DNA of 64,000 nt, from the NCBI GenBank assembly GCA_002118135.1, contig BDIU01000148.1:124001-188000 (forward strand), written 5' to 3'. Each line of letters starts with the position of its first letter. Position 1 is the stretch's first letter. Made by a program: the position numbers and the translations under genes. Under the pieces are notes generated by a model. That model worked only from the letters and a program-made list of their open reading frames with translations. It did no database searches and was not told where the DNA came from. Positions 46,205 to 58,395 of the stretch are shown piece after piece. The stretch is from Trebouxia sp. TZW2008. Its lineage: Eukaryota; Chlorophyta; Trebouxiophyceae; Trebouxiales; Trebouxiaceae.

Positions 46205-47732
46205 TCAGAACATTGGCCCTGCGGACAGCTTGTCTCGATACCACTTGATGAACAGCTTCCCTGATGTCCAACTGATCAATGAAGCTGAAATGCGAGCCAC
46301 AACCAGATGGTTGCTAGTGGTGGTGATGAAAACATGCAGGGTACCTGCCTCATGCAGCATAAATCGAATACATGCCACCGCAGTGGACACAGTGACAATA
46401 CTCACATACACACACCACATGACACAGAAGAAGACGTAGCGCTTTCTGGCAACCTGACTGACCTGCAGGCCATTGCAAAGAGCGTCATAGAGCATACATG
46501 CAAGTTGCATGAGCACAACTAATAGAGTGAACAGCACTATAATGCTGTCCTTGCAGTGGATTGGTTATGTTGGTCTGTATGTTGGGCACTATCAGCACAC
46601 TTCATAAAGTTGTGTCATGTGCGCATACTCACATGCAGTAAATACTTACCTCTGGTCGTGACTGTAAGATGGTGTGGCCCCATTGAATGATTGGTGATAA
46701 TACTGCTGAAGCTCCTCCAATGACGACTGCATCATTGACCCATGGTTCCTGCACCTCAGACAGCGCTGACTACAGCTCATGTGCAGTGAACATAAAGACA
46801 CAACATGCTGCAAGCAGCACTGCAAGCCGCCAAACATGCATGCCAGATCGCCTGAGCAAGTGCTTTGCCTTTTCTTCTGCAAACACCTGTGATACCGCAA
46901 CAGACAGCACAGACAGGTTCAGCACAATTTTAGCTGCAGACACCCTCAGATCCACTCAACTCACCAGCTGAGGCATACATTCTCTCGCGAATTACGTCAC
47001 AGGGCACAAACAAAGACCTGTCATACCTGGCTGTGTAGGTGGTGGGTCTTGTTCCAAGCCCAATCAAACAATAATAAGCCCCAGCCCAGGCCCAGACAAC
47101 AAAAGTATGTGGCAAGCATCCAGTTGATCATCCTGTCAAACTGGTCCAGCTCTGACAGTGCTGCAACGCCACACATGACGCTGTTGGTGTGTTTCAGGGC
47201 ATGTGGACGACATGTATTTCTTGTCAAGGATCATCCGCTGCCTGCTTTAGGCCTGGGAAGGCTAAGCATGATTATTGCTTGCCCTTGACATGATCAAGAA
47301 AGCTCAGATCATTACCGTATTGACCCCCTTGAGCTTGTGCAGGAATGTGCAGCGCTGCTGCAATAGCATGACTGTCGCTGTGATGTACCCCTTGATTTGT
47401 TGCTATAGACCAAGCTGCTTGCGCTGCAGCACTCAACAGCTTCAGCAATGGCGAACAGATATGCTCTTCACCCTTCAAGCCTTGGTCAGGACTGTATGTT
47501 CAAGATCTTGTGGACCAGCACGACCAGTGTAAAACAGTAGAACTACCTTTGTTGGCAGTCTGCTCAGCATATGCAGCCTGATTGCTTGCACGATTTGCAG
47601 GCAGAAGCTGAGTTCGATCTCCTGCAATCAACAACGTCGTATTGCGCAGGAGGAAAGCCGCCAGCAGAGAGCCACAGCAAGTAAAGTACCGTGCAGCGCC
47701 TCCGCATCGTATGCGACATACGGTTCCTCCAT
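46205..47732 (-). CDS. Unrecognised three-helix membrane protein (about 229 aa, seven exons)
   Basis: Not recognised as any family. Exons in transcript order: 47732-47690, 47621-47547, 47480-47316, 47160-47027, 46748-46650, 46462-46345 and 46260-46205 sum to 690 nt, with every junction phase-consistent from ATG to TGA. The N-terminal half is soluble (MEEPYVAYDAEALHG; Ala-rich LLKLLSAAAQAAWSIA). Hydrophobic segments follow: MLATYFCCLGLGWGLLLFDW, AVVIGGASAVLSPIIQWG, and YVFFCVMWCVYVSIVTVSTA. The C-terminus is short and basic (KLFIKWYRDK). There is no clear signal peptide. Start codons of this gene and the upstream exon of the OPR/RAP gene lie 118 bp apart, pointing away from each other. An R4 repeat sits in intron 4, next to the donor of exon 4. 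Confidence 0.6.
46940..47020 (-). repeat. Dispersed repeat R4, copy 3
   Basis: Plus strand AGACACCCTCAGATCCACTC and AACTCACCAGCTGAGGCATA, the reverse complement of the 3716 copy. It directly abuts the donor of exon 4 of the membrane-protein gene. Confidence 0.72.
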
Positions 47733-47849
47733 GCCTCAGAAGAACACCTAGTTCTCGTGGATCAGACTAGCAACGCATACGACACAAACCTCAGAACGCT
47801 GCAGTCAAGGCCGTAAGCGCCTGAATATATCGTGCGCGGAGCAGTTGCG

Positions 47850-48106
47850 ATGCCCTTTAGCATGCTGATCCAGGCAGCATGCTTGCCAGCGAGCTCAACT
47901 CAGCCTCAACTCATTTTGGAGAGCCTGGATGCATTTGAGTTACAAACCTGCTTTGCATGCAAGTTTGACTGCGCAACTAGAACAAGCGAAACCAGTCTCG
48001 ATGCCTATGTGCACCTGCTGTGCCGGCCATTGCGGTGCGGCAAATGTCACAGTGTGTCTCCTGCCGCTACGCTACAGCATGCTTCAACTGAGTCGTCACA
48101 TCTAAG
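47850..48106 (+). CDS. Possible first exon of the OPR/RAP gene
   Basis: Open from ATG 47850 (MPFSMLIQAACLPASS) to a donor at 48107 (CTAAG, then gtacgg), ending in phase 2. The acceptor at 48542 would add G plus four codons in frame with ATG 48556, so a spliced N-terminal extension of about 90 residues is phase-consistent. It is not clearly a transit peptide. RNA evidence would be needed to prefer it over a start at 48556. Confidence 0.35.
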
Positions 48107-48555
48107 GTACGGCATTTGAAAGGTGTACTCAAACTCGCGCTGCCTAGAGCGTCTGCTGATGCCCTTCGTATGTCGTGCTCATTCAAAAGTGATACGATTA
48201 ACATTCAGCATGGTGTTCGGGTGATTCAATTTGCTGTGCACTGTGACTACTGTCATGCATGTTTGTTGTACCCCGGCCAGAAGCCGGTCTTGCCGTTTTG
48301 ACAAAGCAAAGTGCCAATCACTGTGTCAGACGAGTTTTGCCATTTATTGGATTTTTTGGCCAGTGCAAGCGCACCGTATTTCACAGTATTTGAGCGTTAT
48401 GCCTGATCAGATTGATGTGTCCCCATCTGCTTTTCATTGCAGAACTTTGAAGTTTCCCCTCTGGTCAATTGGCGTATAGTGACTAAGATCAGAATCAGTA
48501 GATGCAAAATAAATTTGATGGCTGACATGGCAGTGAGTGCAGGTCAGCTGAGGGA

Positions 48556-51500
48556 ATGGAAAGCGATGCTTTGCCAGCAAAGAGACTGCGGTACTCACCT
48601 GAGAGCAAGCATGCTCCGCAGCCGCAAGTCACAGTTGCAAAGTCACAACAAGGCCTTGAAGCTGCACGCATGATCCAAGGTGTGCACAGTCCAGACAGCG
48701 ATTCAGCTGCAAGTTGCATCAAGGCAGAAGCTAGTCAGGTAGCTTCAAAAGTTGGCCTGGGCCAAGCTCTCAGAGCAACTGCTACTCCCTGGACTCCTGC
48801 CAAAGTCTCCAATCAAGCCATTGTCAAGCAGCCGAGCAATTGTTGGGACACTGGATATGGGCCAGCTTTCTTCACCAATGCTCACAGCCTCATCACTGCA
48901 AGCGAAAACGCTCAAGCTGCTTTTGGCACAGACATTGCGGCCCATTTTGGACAGGTGTGGCATGCACTACAGCAGTGCTTGCAGAGGGCGCTTTCAACAC
49001 TGCAGCAGAGACAGCAAGATCGCAAATTGAAACCAGCTGTGTCTGTACTGCAGGCGCCTACTTTTGGCAATCTCAGGTCACAGTCAAGACGGCCCCCTTT
49101 GCAGCCTTTGTGCACTAACAGCCTAGTCAGCGCTGCAGATGAGGCTTTGTCTCCCTCAGAAGACAACGTGACCTTCTCAGCACACCTGCCTGAAGGTCTT
49201 CTGACACCAGTCAAAGACTGCACGCAGCAAAGCTCGCAGCTGCTGTCAGGCAATGCCAGTGAAGCACCTGATGGCAGTCCTGCCGTATGGCGACACCAAG
49301 TACAGACTCAGTACAGCTTGTTTGACCAGAGTCAGGACCGTGTGTCCTTCTCCACAACATGCACCCCCACCAGCATCTTTCGGCGGCTCAAAACAGTAAG
49401 CCCTGAGGCTGGTGCTTGCAGTCAGCAGAGACGCCCACAGTTTGCCCTCAGTCAGAATGATGACCCAAGGCAAAAGGCGCTGCCTCAGTCATATGCAGGT
49501 CAGATTCCGCCCATGGCCCTTGTGCCACAGAAGAGAGCACGCCCTGTGCAGAGAGGAATTCACCCAGCCGAGATCAACAAGCGGATTACCACAGCACAGC
49601 ACAGTTGGCAGATTCTGGACATAGTCAATACGTTTGGGGCAGAGTTTGACGCTGTCAATGTGGCCACTGCACTGCACAGGATAGCCAAGCAGAAGCCTGA
49701 TGATGCGCTGCGCCTGACTAGCAGTGATGGCTTCAAGCAGCTGGTCATCATGGTGGACATTCAGGTATGCTGTTTACAGTCTTTCTCTCTTGCTACTGAA
49801 GCAAACGCAGTTGCCTTGACGCTTTACTTCAGCAATAGAGAATTTCAATTGCCCAGTAGACTGCCTGTGATGCTTTGACATGGTGTACATTGTGCAAAAG
49901 CAGATGCCTCAAATTCATGTGTCCTCTTGCTTGTGCCTGTGACAAGTAAGGACTTTCACTGCAGGCTGATCAGTGCAAGCCGCAACAGATTGCAAACATC
50001 ATGTGGGCATTTGGCACCCTGGCTTACAAGCCTCAGCAGCACCTGATCAATGTGCTGGCAAGCCAAGCTTTGTCCAAGCTGCAGGGCTTCAACCCTCAGA
50101 ATCTGGCCAACTTCATCTGGGCATATGCACGGTATGCCATATGCATTCTCTTCAGACACTTCCTGTCAGCTTGTGCTGTTGTCTGGCAAATTGCGTCGCA
50201 ATTCCAGAAGCAACTGCTTGCTTTCACTGCTGGCCCGCTGCACTTCAATGCTGCAGCTTGTGCTGTGACGGCGTCAGCTTACCAGATTCCTGAAGCAAAC
50301 CTTTCCATGTGCGATGCAGAATGGAGCTGCAACCTGCTGGGGATGTCTTGCAATCATTCCTTGCAGAATGCGAGCTGAAGCTGGTGCACTTTGCCCCTCA
50401 GAACATCAGCAACATGATGTGGGCATGTGCAACATTGACAGTCTCACCAGGTTTGTCCCTTCAGCATCTCAGCTGCAAAGCAGACTCATTTGCAGCATAA
50501 CACAGTGCTGCGATGCCTCCTCAGCACCATGCCTGTGCCCCATCTTTCACAGTTGTCCAGCCATGCCATCACTGCCAACATTGTAAATACGCACATCATC
50601 GCTGTATCTCACAGTACGAGTCTCTGCAATTTGCTTTGTTTGCATGCCATCAGATGGGCACTCTATTAGCCATGATACAATGTAGCATGCAGTCTTGAGG
50701 CACCACATTGAAAGGCTTGCACTTTTGCAGGCAGGAAGTTTCTGGCAGCAGTAACATCAGTGTCTCTGCAGCAGCTGCATATGTTCACTCCTCAAGCCAT
50801 CAAGGACACCTTGTGGGCCATGGCCACGATAGGCTACACGCCTGCCAAGCCTTTCCTGCAGGGCGCTGCAGATCTCTGCCTCTACCTCATCTTGCAGTTC
50901 AATCCCCAGAACATTGCCAATGCCATCTGGGCCTTTGCTAAGTTTGGCTTCAACCCTGGCAGGTCAGGCAGCCTTTTGACCTCATCCCTTCTGAGTCTCA
51001 TGCAGTTCCTGTGGGGCAAGCTGAATGTCATGCTGCATGTCTCCATGAGCAGCAGACGATCTGCATATGCGTGTGCTGAAGCTGGCACCACCTTGAGCAA
51101 GCATGGTTCACGTTTGCCAAACACGTCACACAGGGTGATCTGTTTCATTGTTGCTGCCTCTGCTGTGCACAACTACAGTCCCTGGCAGAAACAGTTGGGG
51201 AGCTGTTGTAACTTACTGCCGCTTCTGCTGAGTGTAGCAAGATCCCGGACAGAAAATACAGCATGGCTGATGAATCGAGCATGCACTGCCTTGTGTGAGC
51301 AGGGAGGTGCTGAGGAGTGCGATGGCAACACAGGCCATGCAGCATCTGCTGCAGCTCAGCAGCCAAAACATGAGCAACACCTTCAGGGCGTTTGCTTCAC
51401 TGGCTTGCCACCCTGGCCCTGCGCTACAGTCTTGAGCACAAACAACTGCACAAGTTACATACTGGGCATGAACTGTCTGGTGTGAGCAGCGAGGTACTGA

Positions 51501-54500
51501 GTGCCATGGCAACACAGGCCATGCAGCGTCTGCCGTAGTTCAACAGCCAGAACAGGAGCAACACCTTGTGAGCCTTTGCTTGACTGAGTCGTCACCCTGA
51601 CCCCATGCTTCTGCTGTGTATAGCTACAGTCTCTCCACAAAACACAGCACAACTCATGTATTGAGCACGCACTGCCCTGTTTGTGCAGGGAGGTGCTGAG
51701 TGCGCTGGCAACACAGGCCATGCAGTGTCTACCGCAGTTCAATAGCCAGAACATGAGCAATACCTTGTGGGCCTTTGCTTCACTGGGTTATCACCCTGGC
51801 CCCATGCTTCTGCTGTATACAGCTATAGTCTTCAACACAAAACACAGCACAACTCACGTACTGAGCACGCACTGCCCTGTTTGTGCAGGGAGGTGCTGAG
51901 TGCAATGGCAACGCAGGCCATGCAGCGTCTACCGCAATTCAATAGCCAGAACATGAGCAATACCTTGTGGGCCTTTGCTTCACTGGGTCATCATCCTGGC
52001 TCCATGCTGCTCAAGGTGCTGCAGAGGGAGTTGCTGCACAAGCTGTCCCACTTCACTTCTCAGGGCATTGAGAATGTGCTGTGGGCTTTTGCCACCTTGG
52101 GGCATCATCCAGGTCCGCTCACTCCTCCAGCAATATCTATCGCGACCACAGCTGCAGCATGCATACTCCTGCTTGCATGCATGCTGTCAGTGCACCCTCC
52201 AGAGGCAAATGGCATCGGCGAACGTACCAACGCTGTGCCCTGATACATATTGAGCAAACCCGCACCCATCATGTGCCCCAGTGCATATTGACTGTTTGTC
52301 CCTCAACAACCAACAGCTAATAGATGTCCTGACGTCAAGCCAAGACACAGACCCTGTTAGTCTTCACAGCTGTGCTTGCACAACGGCATGTCCATGACTG
52401 GCATTCAGCTTTGGTTTGGCATGCCTGTCTCATCAGCCAGGCAACACCCTACTGGCTTGCATTTTGGCATTTATCGAAAACGTTATCCAACTTGTTCTAG
52501 TGTGCCTTTCTCATGCCTTGCCTGCTGCTTGGCCAGGCGACACCATACTGGCAGCAGCGGCCCAGCACATCAGCAGCATCTTGAGCCACTTCAATCAGCA
52601 GAACCTGGCGCTGGCTTTGTGGGCCTTTGCCAAATTGGGGTGGCGACCCCATCAGGGCCTTCTGGCTGATGCATGCCACCATGCTCTGCCTTCCTTGCAC
52701 AGCATCAACCCACAGAATCTGTCCAACACGCTGTGGGCCCTAGCTACAATGGAGTTTATGCCACCTCCAGCCATGCTAGAGGTGTGTACATATCAGCATT
52801 TGGCACATTGATTGTGTAAACTTTCTCCTTTGTTCAGTACAGTACGATCCCTGTTTGTCTTCTGATTGTGCAAAAGTGCTAGCTGTGACTACAAACTCAT
52901 CTCATCAAGCTGTGTCATGAGTTCATGCTGCAGGTGTGATGACTGGCTGCATGTGTGCAGTGCGTGTGATGTATCAGCACTTTCAGAAGCATCAAGTAAA
53001 ACACCTTAGCTCAATAATACACAGCATCAAATAAGTCATGTTGACGTGGACTTGTCTGTGCCGTGTGCAGGCAGCAGCTGCCAGAGCTGCAGAGGTTCTG
53101 CAGGACTCCACACCTCAAGCTGTAGCAAACCTCATGTGGGCGTTTGCTGCTTTATCTCACAATCCAGGCAAGCCTCTGCTTCCAGCAACTTCTTACTACT
53201 TCAAGGGCGCACTTATGGCTACTCTAGCTTTGAACTTGCCTTCATGTCATGTTTTCACATCCGTATGTACGACTTTGCTGCTACATTGTGCACCAAACGG
53301 TTTTCAATGTTCAATGACGCAGCTCAGCAGGCTTGACTTGGCAACTTGCAATGCAATACATTTTGCAATGTTTCAACATTCCCTGCACGTAATGATATCT
53401 GCATTGTTTGCAGGCTCTGCTCTGATGACAGCTGCGGCAGATGATCTTGTACAGAGGGCAAATGACTACAGTGCTCAGCATCTTGCTGCAACATTGTGGG
53501 CCTTTGCAAAACTTGAGACAGTTGCGCGCCCAGGAATGATCCAGGCATGCACCGCGATGCCAAGCATCATGCACCCTACAATGCCCATTGTTGCTCCTAA
53601 TTGTATCATGTGTGCATTGCTTTGGCTGCAAACTTGGTGACAAAGGCGATTTAGCGTGGCACCCACTACACTGAAAACCTGACACTGCTGTGATTTCAAA
53701 GGTGCCTGCTGCTCATTTATTGACCAGAAGCTGTACAGTCATGATCACCAAGTTTGCACATTTGGCAGACATGCAATGTTGACATGGGTCAGGGCCATCA
53801 CACTGGACACTTGCGTTTTGTTCAGCACACAGCTATGGTGCCTTGTTGCGCAGGCTGCTTTTATCATTGCTGGGGCTAGGATAGGATTGCAGCTATCATG
53901 CTTGCCTGTGCAGACTGCTTTTGTACTAGTTGCACACTGCCTTAGCCCAACCAAGTTCAGCTTGCACGCTGTGTGTGCAGGTTGCTGTTGAGCATGTGAC
54001 ACAGCGCTTTGGCCAGTATAGCCCCCAGAGCCTCACACATTTGATGTGGGCCTTTGCCACTCAGGAAGCACAGCCAGGCACTGCAGTCTTGGACACTGTT
54101 GCTCTGCACTTGGGCAAGACGCTGCAGGTTTGCCTTCTGCAGCACTTGTGGCCATCCATGCATGACGTGAGACTGCAGCAAAAGCTGACAATCTCAACAT
54201 ACAAATGAGAAGCTTGCCTGCTGGCTGCAATCAATGCAAGGCCAGCACAGACTGGTGTTCTCAATGCGTGTGTGTTGATTTTGCCCACAAGCACACCTTT
54301 CATATAAACCAAGCCAAATGTGCTCAGACTGATTGTTTTTGTGCCTATCGTGTTCTTCTGTGCACCATTCACCTGACTGTGGATGTCGATGCTGCATAAA
54401 TGCACAAATGAACATGGACCAATAGAGTTTGTGCTACATGTCTAAGCTGTGACTGAGGTCCCCACGCAGGAGTTTGATGGGCAGCTGCTGGCTAATTGTT

Positions 54501-56727
54501 TGTGGGCATTTGCTCAGCTGCGGCATGACCCAGGGGAAGCATTGCTTGCAGCTGCTGCAGTGCACATCTGCTGTATTGTGGACACTCTGACTCCACAGGT
54601 GCCCAAATCAATGCCTGAATGATACGCATCACCTGCATGATGCCCTCATGCCAGTGTTGTTGTCTGCACGCTATGCGTATACCACCGCCGTTGCCGTTGC
54701 TGCACCAAGTTGCGCCTTGTTTGTTGGACATTACAGGCTGAGCAGGGGCTGCATGTGACCTACTGCTTATCCTGAACCCTGTATTTGCTTGAAACCACTT
54801 ATGTTCTGCACAACATGCTTGCTGGCATGCGAGAGCATCAAGCTGTGGATTTTGACTACCTGCTATATCAGATCAATGCTACGATTGAAAGCATCACACT
54901 ATGTTTCCCCTCCGCTCAATTTATAGCAACGACCTGTTTGTTTTGCAGGCCATGTCTCTCGTGTTGGTAGCTTATGCCACCTTTGCTCACTCAGACGCTG
55001 CTCTTGTGCGAGCTGTGACCACCCCTGCGCGGCACATGCCTGGCATGTTTGATCCTCAGGCCATTGCAAACACACTGTGGGGACTTGCGCTGCTAGACAG
55101 CCTATCACCTACAGTGTGGAACTGCCTGCTGATGACATTCCTACAGGCGCATGCATTCAACAGTAAGTCTGCTCCTTTCAGTGCTTTCAAGTCACTGCTT
55201 GCCATGCCCATGCGACGCTGCCTATACATGGCAGTCCCATGCTTGTCAATGAAGACAATGCATCAATATCAACGTCAAGACTAATCTGTTGTGCTTGTGC
55301 TTGTGTGGTTGCAGGCAGTCTGATATCTTCAAAGCAGCTGAGTCAGATCTTTCAGGCTATGTTAGTATTGCAACTGAAGCCAGCTGGTTTACCACTGTAC
55401 GTGCAGCCTCAGCCTTTTCTGCAGCTGTGTCAACAGGTAAGCTGCAGTATCTTCAACAACAACATGATAACAAGGTTTTGCCTTGATCACAGCCACCACT
55501 TGCTTTGTCACAGACAGCAAAGTTCTCCATGGTTGAGTACCAGTGAAGATCTGCTTTGTTAAGTATCATTGCAGCTTTTGCATAGGGCAAGCGTGACTGG
55601 TGGCTGGCAAGTTGACCTCTGACTGCGTTCGAGACCTTCTGCAGCACATGACGGAGTGGCAAGCAGCTATGTGTCATGATGTACAGTTGGTACCCAGTCC
55701 ATGTTTGCACAGTTTGTTACTATTCTTCTGTCTTGCAAACCAAATATCAGCTGCAGCCTGAGCCCTGCTGCTGCATGGTCTCTACTCAATCAGCATATGT
55801 AGTTAATGCGCCAGGCCTTTGCAGGTGATATGCAAGTCTCAAGTGCTTGATCTGTTGCAGGCATACAAGCGTGATGTCGAGGCTGCTGCGTCATCCAACC
55901 ACCAATGTGAAGTTGCTAGAGTGTTGGACAGCCTGGGTGTTGAGCACACGCTCAATGAGCTTGTTGCTGATGGCCTGTTCTGTGCTGACATCATGATTGC
56001 AAGCCACCACATTGTGATTCAAGTTGACGGGTCTCATCACTGGACAAGCAACACAGGCCAGTGTGTAGGTAAGCTTCATGCCAAGATGCTAGCCGACATG
56101 ACTCGTACATGATATTGTCTGCTGCTGAAAGTTGCCTCGTGTCCGCTTGAGGTATCATTCATTTTATTCATATCATGATCGGCATGATTAGCCAGATTTG
56201 TGTAGTTTGTTCGTCTTCTCCCCTAATCAAAACGCATGCTAGACAGGCTCAGCAGGCCCAGCTAGGTACGTACTGGAGCAGTCAATTGTCCCCAACCAGT
56301 TGAGGTCCTGTGCTAATCTAAAGCATTTACAGTAAACACGGAGGGTGGAGAGAGTTGTATTCAGTTGTCTGACAAGTGTCTCTGGGTTTACTTGCTTGGG
56401 AAATCAGTTGTTTGCAGACAAGATCCAGTCACTGTGGGTTCGAGGTGTTTATCCTCTTTTGCAGGTTCCACACGTTGCAGAGACAAGTTGCTGACGAGTC
56501 GCGGGTGGAAGGTTTTGATCGTGCCTCAGGCCAAATGGCGTAGCTTCTGTGGAGACGCAGTGCAGCAAGAGGCATACTTGTGCCAGCTGTTGTCTGGACT
56601 TGTTGAGATCACTTCATGCACCAGACAAGATGAGCTGAAAGCCGCTGGCAAGTCAGCGGATAACAGCAATGCCAGCACTGATGACGAGGAAGCTTTTGAA
56701 GCCATCAACAATTATGCAGCAACCTGA
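48556..56727 (+). CDS. OPR/TBC2-like helical-repeat protein with C-terminal RAP domain (about 1184 aa, 14 exons)
   Basis: Such proteins usually bind organelle RNA and act in plastid or mitochondrial gene expression. Exons: 48556-49764, 49965-50131, 50320-50450, 50731-50962, 51889-52112, 52537-52781, 53071-53167, 53414-53544, 53981-54127, 54470-54598, 54949-55162, 55315-55436, 55825-56068 and 56465-56727 (3555 nt, one frame). The first exon is low-complexity and then gives NKRITTAQHSWQILDIVN and VNVATALHRIAK, the usual lead-in. At least ten degenerate repeats share the core PQNxANxxWAFAxLGxxPG (for example NPQNIANAIWAFAKFGF). The RAP domain is VARVLDSLGVEH, then VIQVDGSHHW, CRDKLLTSRGWKVLIVP. 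Introns at 53168 and 53545 start with GC. A tandem exon array precedes exon 51889. The organelle target cannot be told, as no clear transit peptide is seen. Confidence 0.88.
51303..52112 (+). repeat. Tandem exon array in the OPR/RAP gene (four copies)
   Basis: Copies start at 51303, 51490, 51689 and 51889 (spacing 187, 199, 200 bp), each after a GCAG acceptor. They encode EVLSAMATQAMQRLPQF and SQNMSNTLWAFASLG. Copy 1 changes LWAF to FRAF and ends in a stop. Copy 2 has a TAG after LP. Copy 3 is open over the whole repeat. Copy 4 is complete, runs into a second repeat (SQGIENVLWAFATLGHHPG) and has the donor at 52113. Confidence 0.88.
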
Positions 56728-57246
56728 CGAACAGCTTTCCTCTGGACAAGTGCTTCAAGACAACAGTTGATGTACATGCACATGGTGCTGAGTTGTGCCA
56801 GTTGTGAATTGTGGCCCACTACAGCCCAATACTTTGCATGCATCAGCAACACTGTTTGCTGCTGCATACCTTTTATTTGCACTATCCAGATTCTACATGT
56901 ATTGATGTGGTAGATGACTGACTTCAAATGAAAAGATAGTTGAGCTAAAAAAACAATTCAAGAGGATGATATGATCCAAAACTCTTCCATTGCACACTGA
57001 GGTCCCAGACAAGGCATGAATAGGACCCTCAACATGTTGGTCTGACAGCAAGTGCAGATCAGCAATGCAATTTGGCATGTTTCGCATGAGCAAATCTTCT
57101 TTTCGCTAATGCACAAGCCATGAATACAGTGACGGCAGGCATTGTTGTCAAGTTCGTTGTCATGTCAATCACATAATAGTGAAGAGGCTAAGGCTGATCT
57201 TGACTTTGTATAGCTTGCTTGCATAGGCACCTGTGCTGTTGTTGCC
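56728..57246. other. Convergent intergenic region, no gene seen
   Basis: 519 bp between the stop codons of the OPR/RAP gene and bL27. No coding signal or repeat was recognised. Confidence 0.55.
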
Positions 57247-57971
57247 TTACGGTAACTGCAATCTGACATTCTTCAAGGCTTCATGCTCATGCTGCTTTTG
57301 CTCATGGTGCTGTTGAGGCAGTAGCTGGACGCTGATCGTTCGACGCCTGGTGAATTTGTCATATGCAAATTTGACAAAACCTTCTGTCAGCGCATATATG
57401 GTGTGATCTCGGCCCTGCATGATACAGCAATGCCTTTAGCATATGTGCATTGGTTGAAATCGTGCTCTCTGCATGACATCTGCCCAGGCATTGGTTTTGG
57501 AGGTTGCTGGTGTAGTTCTGTGCTCACCAGTCCAACGTTGGCCCCAGGATGATATTCTGTACCTCTCTGTCTCACAATGATGTTCCCAGGGATGCAGTGC
57601 TGCCCGCCATACAGCTTGATGCCAAGCATCTTAGGGTTGGAGTCCTTGGTGTTCTGAGTTGAACCACCTTGCTTTTTGGAGGCCCTTCAAAATTGGCAGA
57701 TGTTGTTAGGCTTGGCAACTTGGTGCAATGACGGCAAGAATAAGCCAAAGCGGAAGCTGCTTACCAGCGTATCTGTTGATTGTCATAGGTTGCACGCAGC
57801 TGATCAAGGGCATGCACTGCCTCTGCATACCAGTAGCCCGGTGAGAACATGCAGGGCCACCGCTACTGACACTGCACATCGAAAACGCTGCTCACCTCCT
57901 CCCTGGACGGCTGCCTGCCTTGCGATACCAATGCCTTGTCGTGCGCACCTAGCAGCTGATGCTGCAAGCAT
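57247..57971 (-). CDS. Ribosomal protein bL27, probably mitochondrial (about 152 aa, four exons)
   Basis: Large-subunit protein of bacterial-type ribosomes near the peptidyl-transferase centre. Exons in transcript order: 57971-57896, 57822-57765, 57684-57528 and 57414-57247 (459 nt, one frame). Family core: [67 protein letters not shown]. The first exon encodes a short Arg/Ala-rich, acid-free presequence ([20 protein letters not shown]) that fits mitochondrial better than plastid import. The RWA(S/T)KK start also fits the mitochondrial form. The basic extension after TRRRTISV is longer than in bacteria. Divergently paired with the bZIP gene, 424 bp between start codons. Confidence 0.92.
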
Positions 57972-58395
57972 ATGCCTGAAGGGATGGTTCTATGGCAGCG
58001 GTTTTCCGCGCATGCGTGTGGTAAGAAATGAGACTATACAGGTTGAGTTGCAGACTACTCAATCTGGAGTCCCGGCTATCGGCCTAGCAATGCTCGGCTT
58101 GCAACACACCCTCAGCAGAACTGTGTCGGGTGAGAAGAGGATGGGAAATATGACTTGGCGAGCTGATCCCCAGCATTTTGATAAAATCGGCTCAGCTGAC
58201 TGAGGAAGCGAAGGTTGCTGACGTCGTCAAGCTGCGTCAGCACTGCCAAATTTGCAACATTGCACCGAAACTTGCGTTAAATCTGCAAGCGGAAACCGTA
58301 ACACGATTTCGCAAAGCTGACACAGAGCCTTATAGGCAAGCTTGCTGACCTGGACTAGACGATCCATCTTCAGTCGAGCAAGGCTTCCGCTTTGT
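57972..58395. promoter_or_regulatory. Divergent promoter region bL27 / bZIP
   Basis: 424 bp between opposite start codons. A plus-strand open frame at 57676-58203 overlaps the bL27 exons antisense and is treated as chance. Confidence 0.5.

Noticed and set aside
57676..58203. 175-codon plus-strand open frame
   Set aside because: Antisense to bL27 exons 1-3, with no family resemblance and no splice support.
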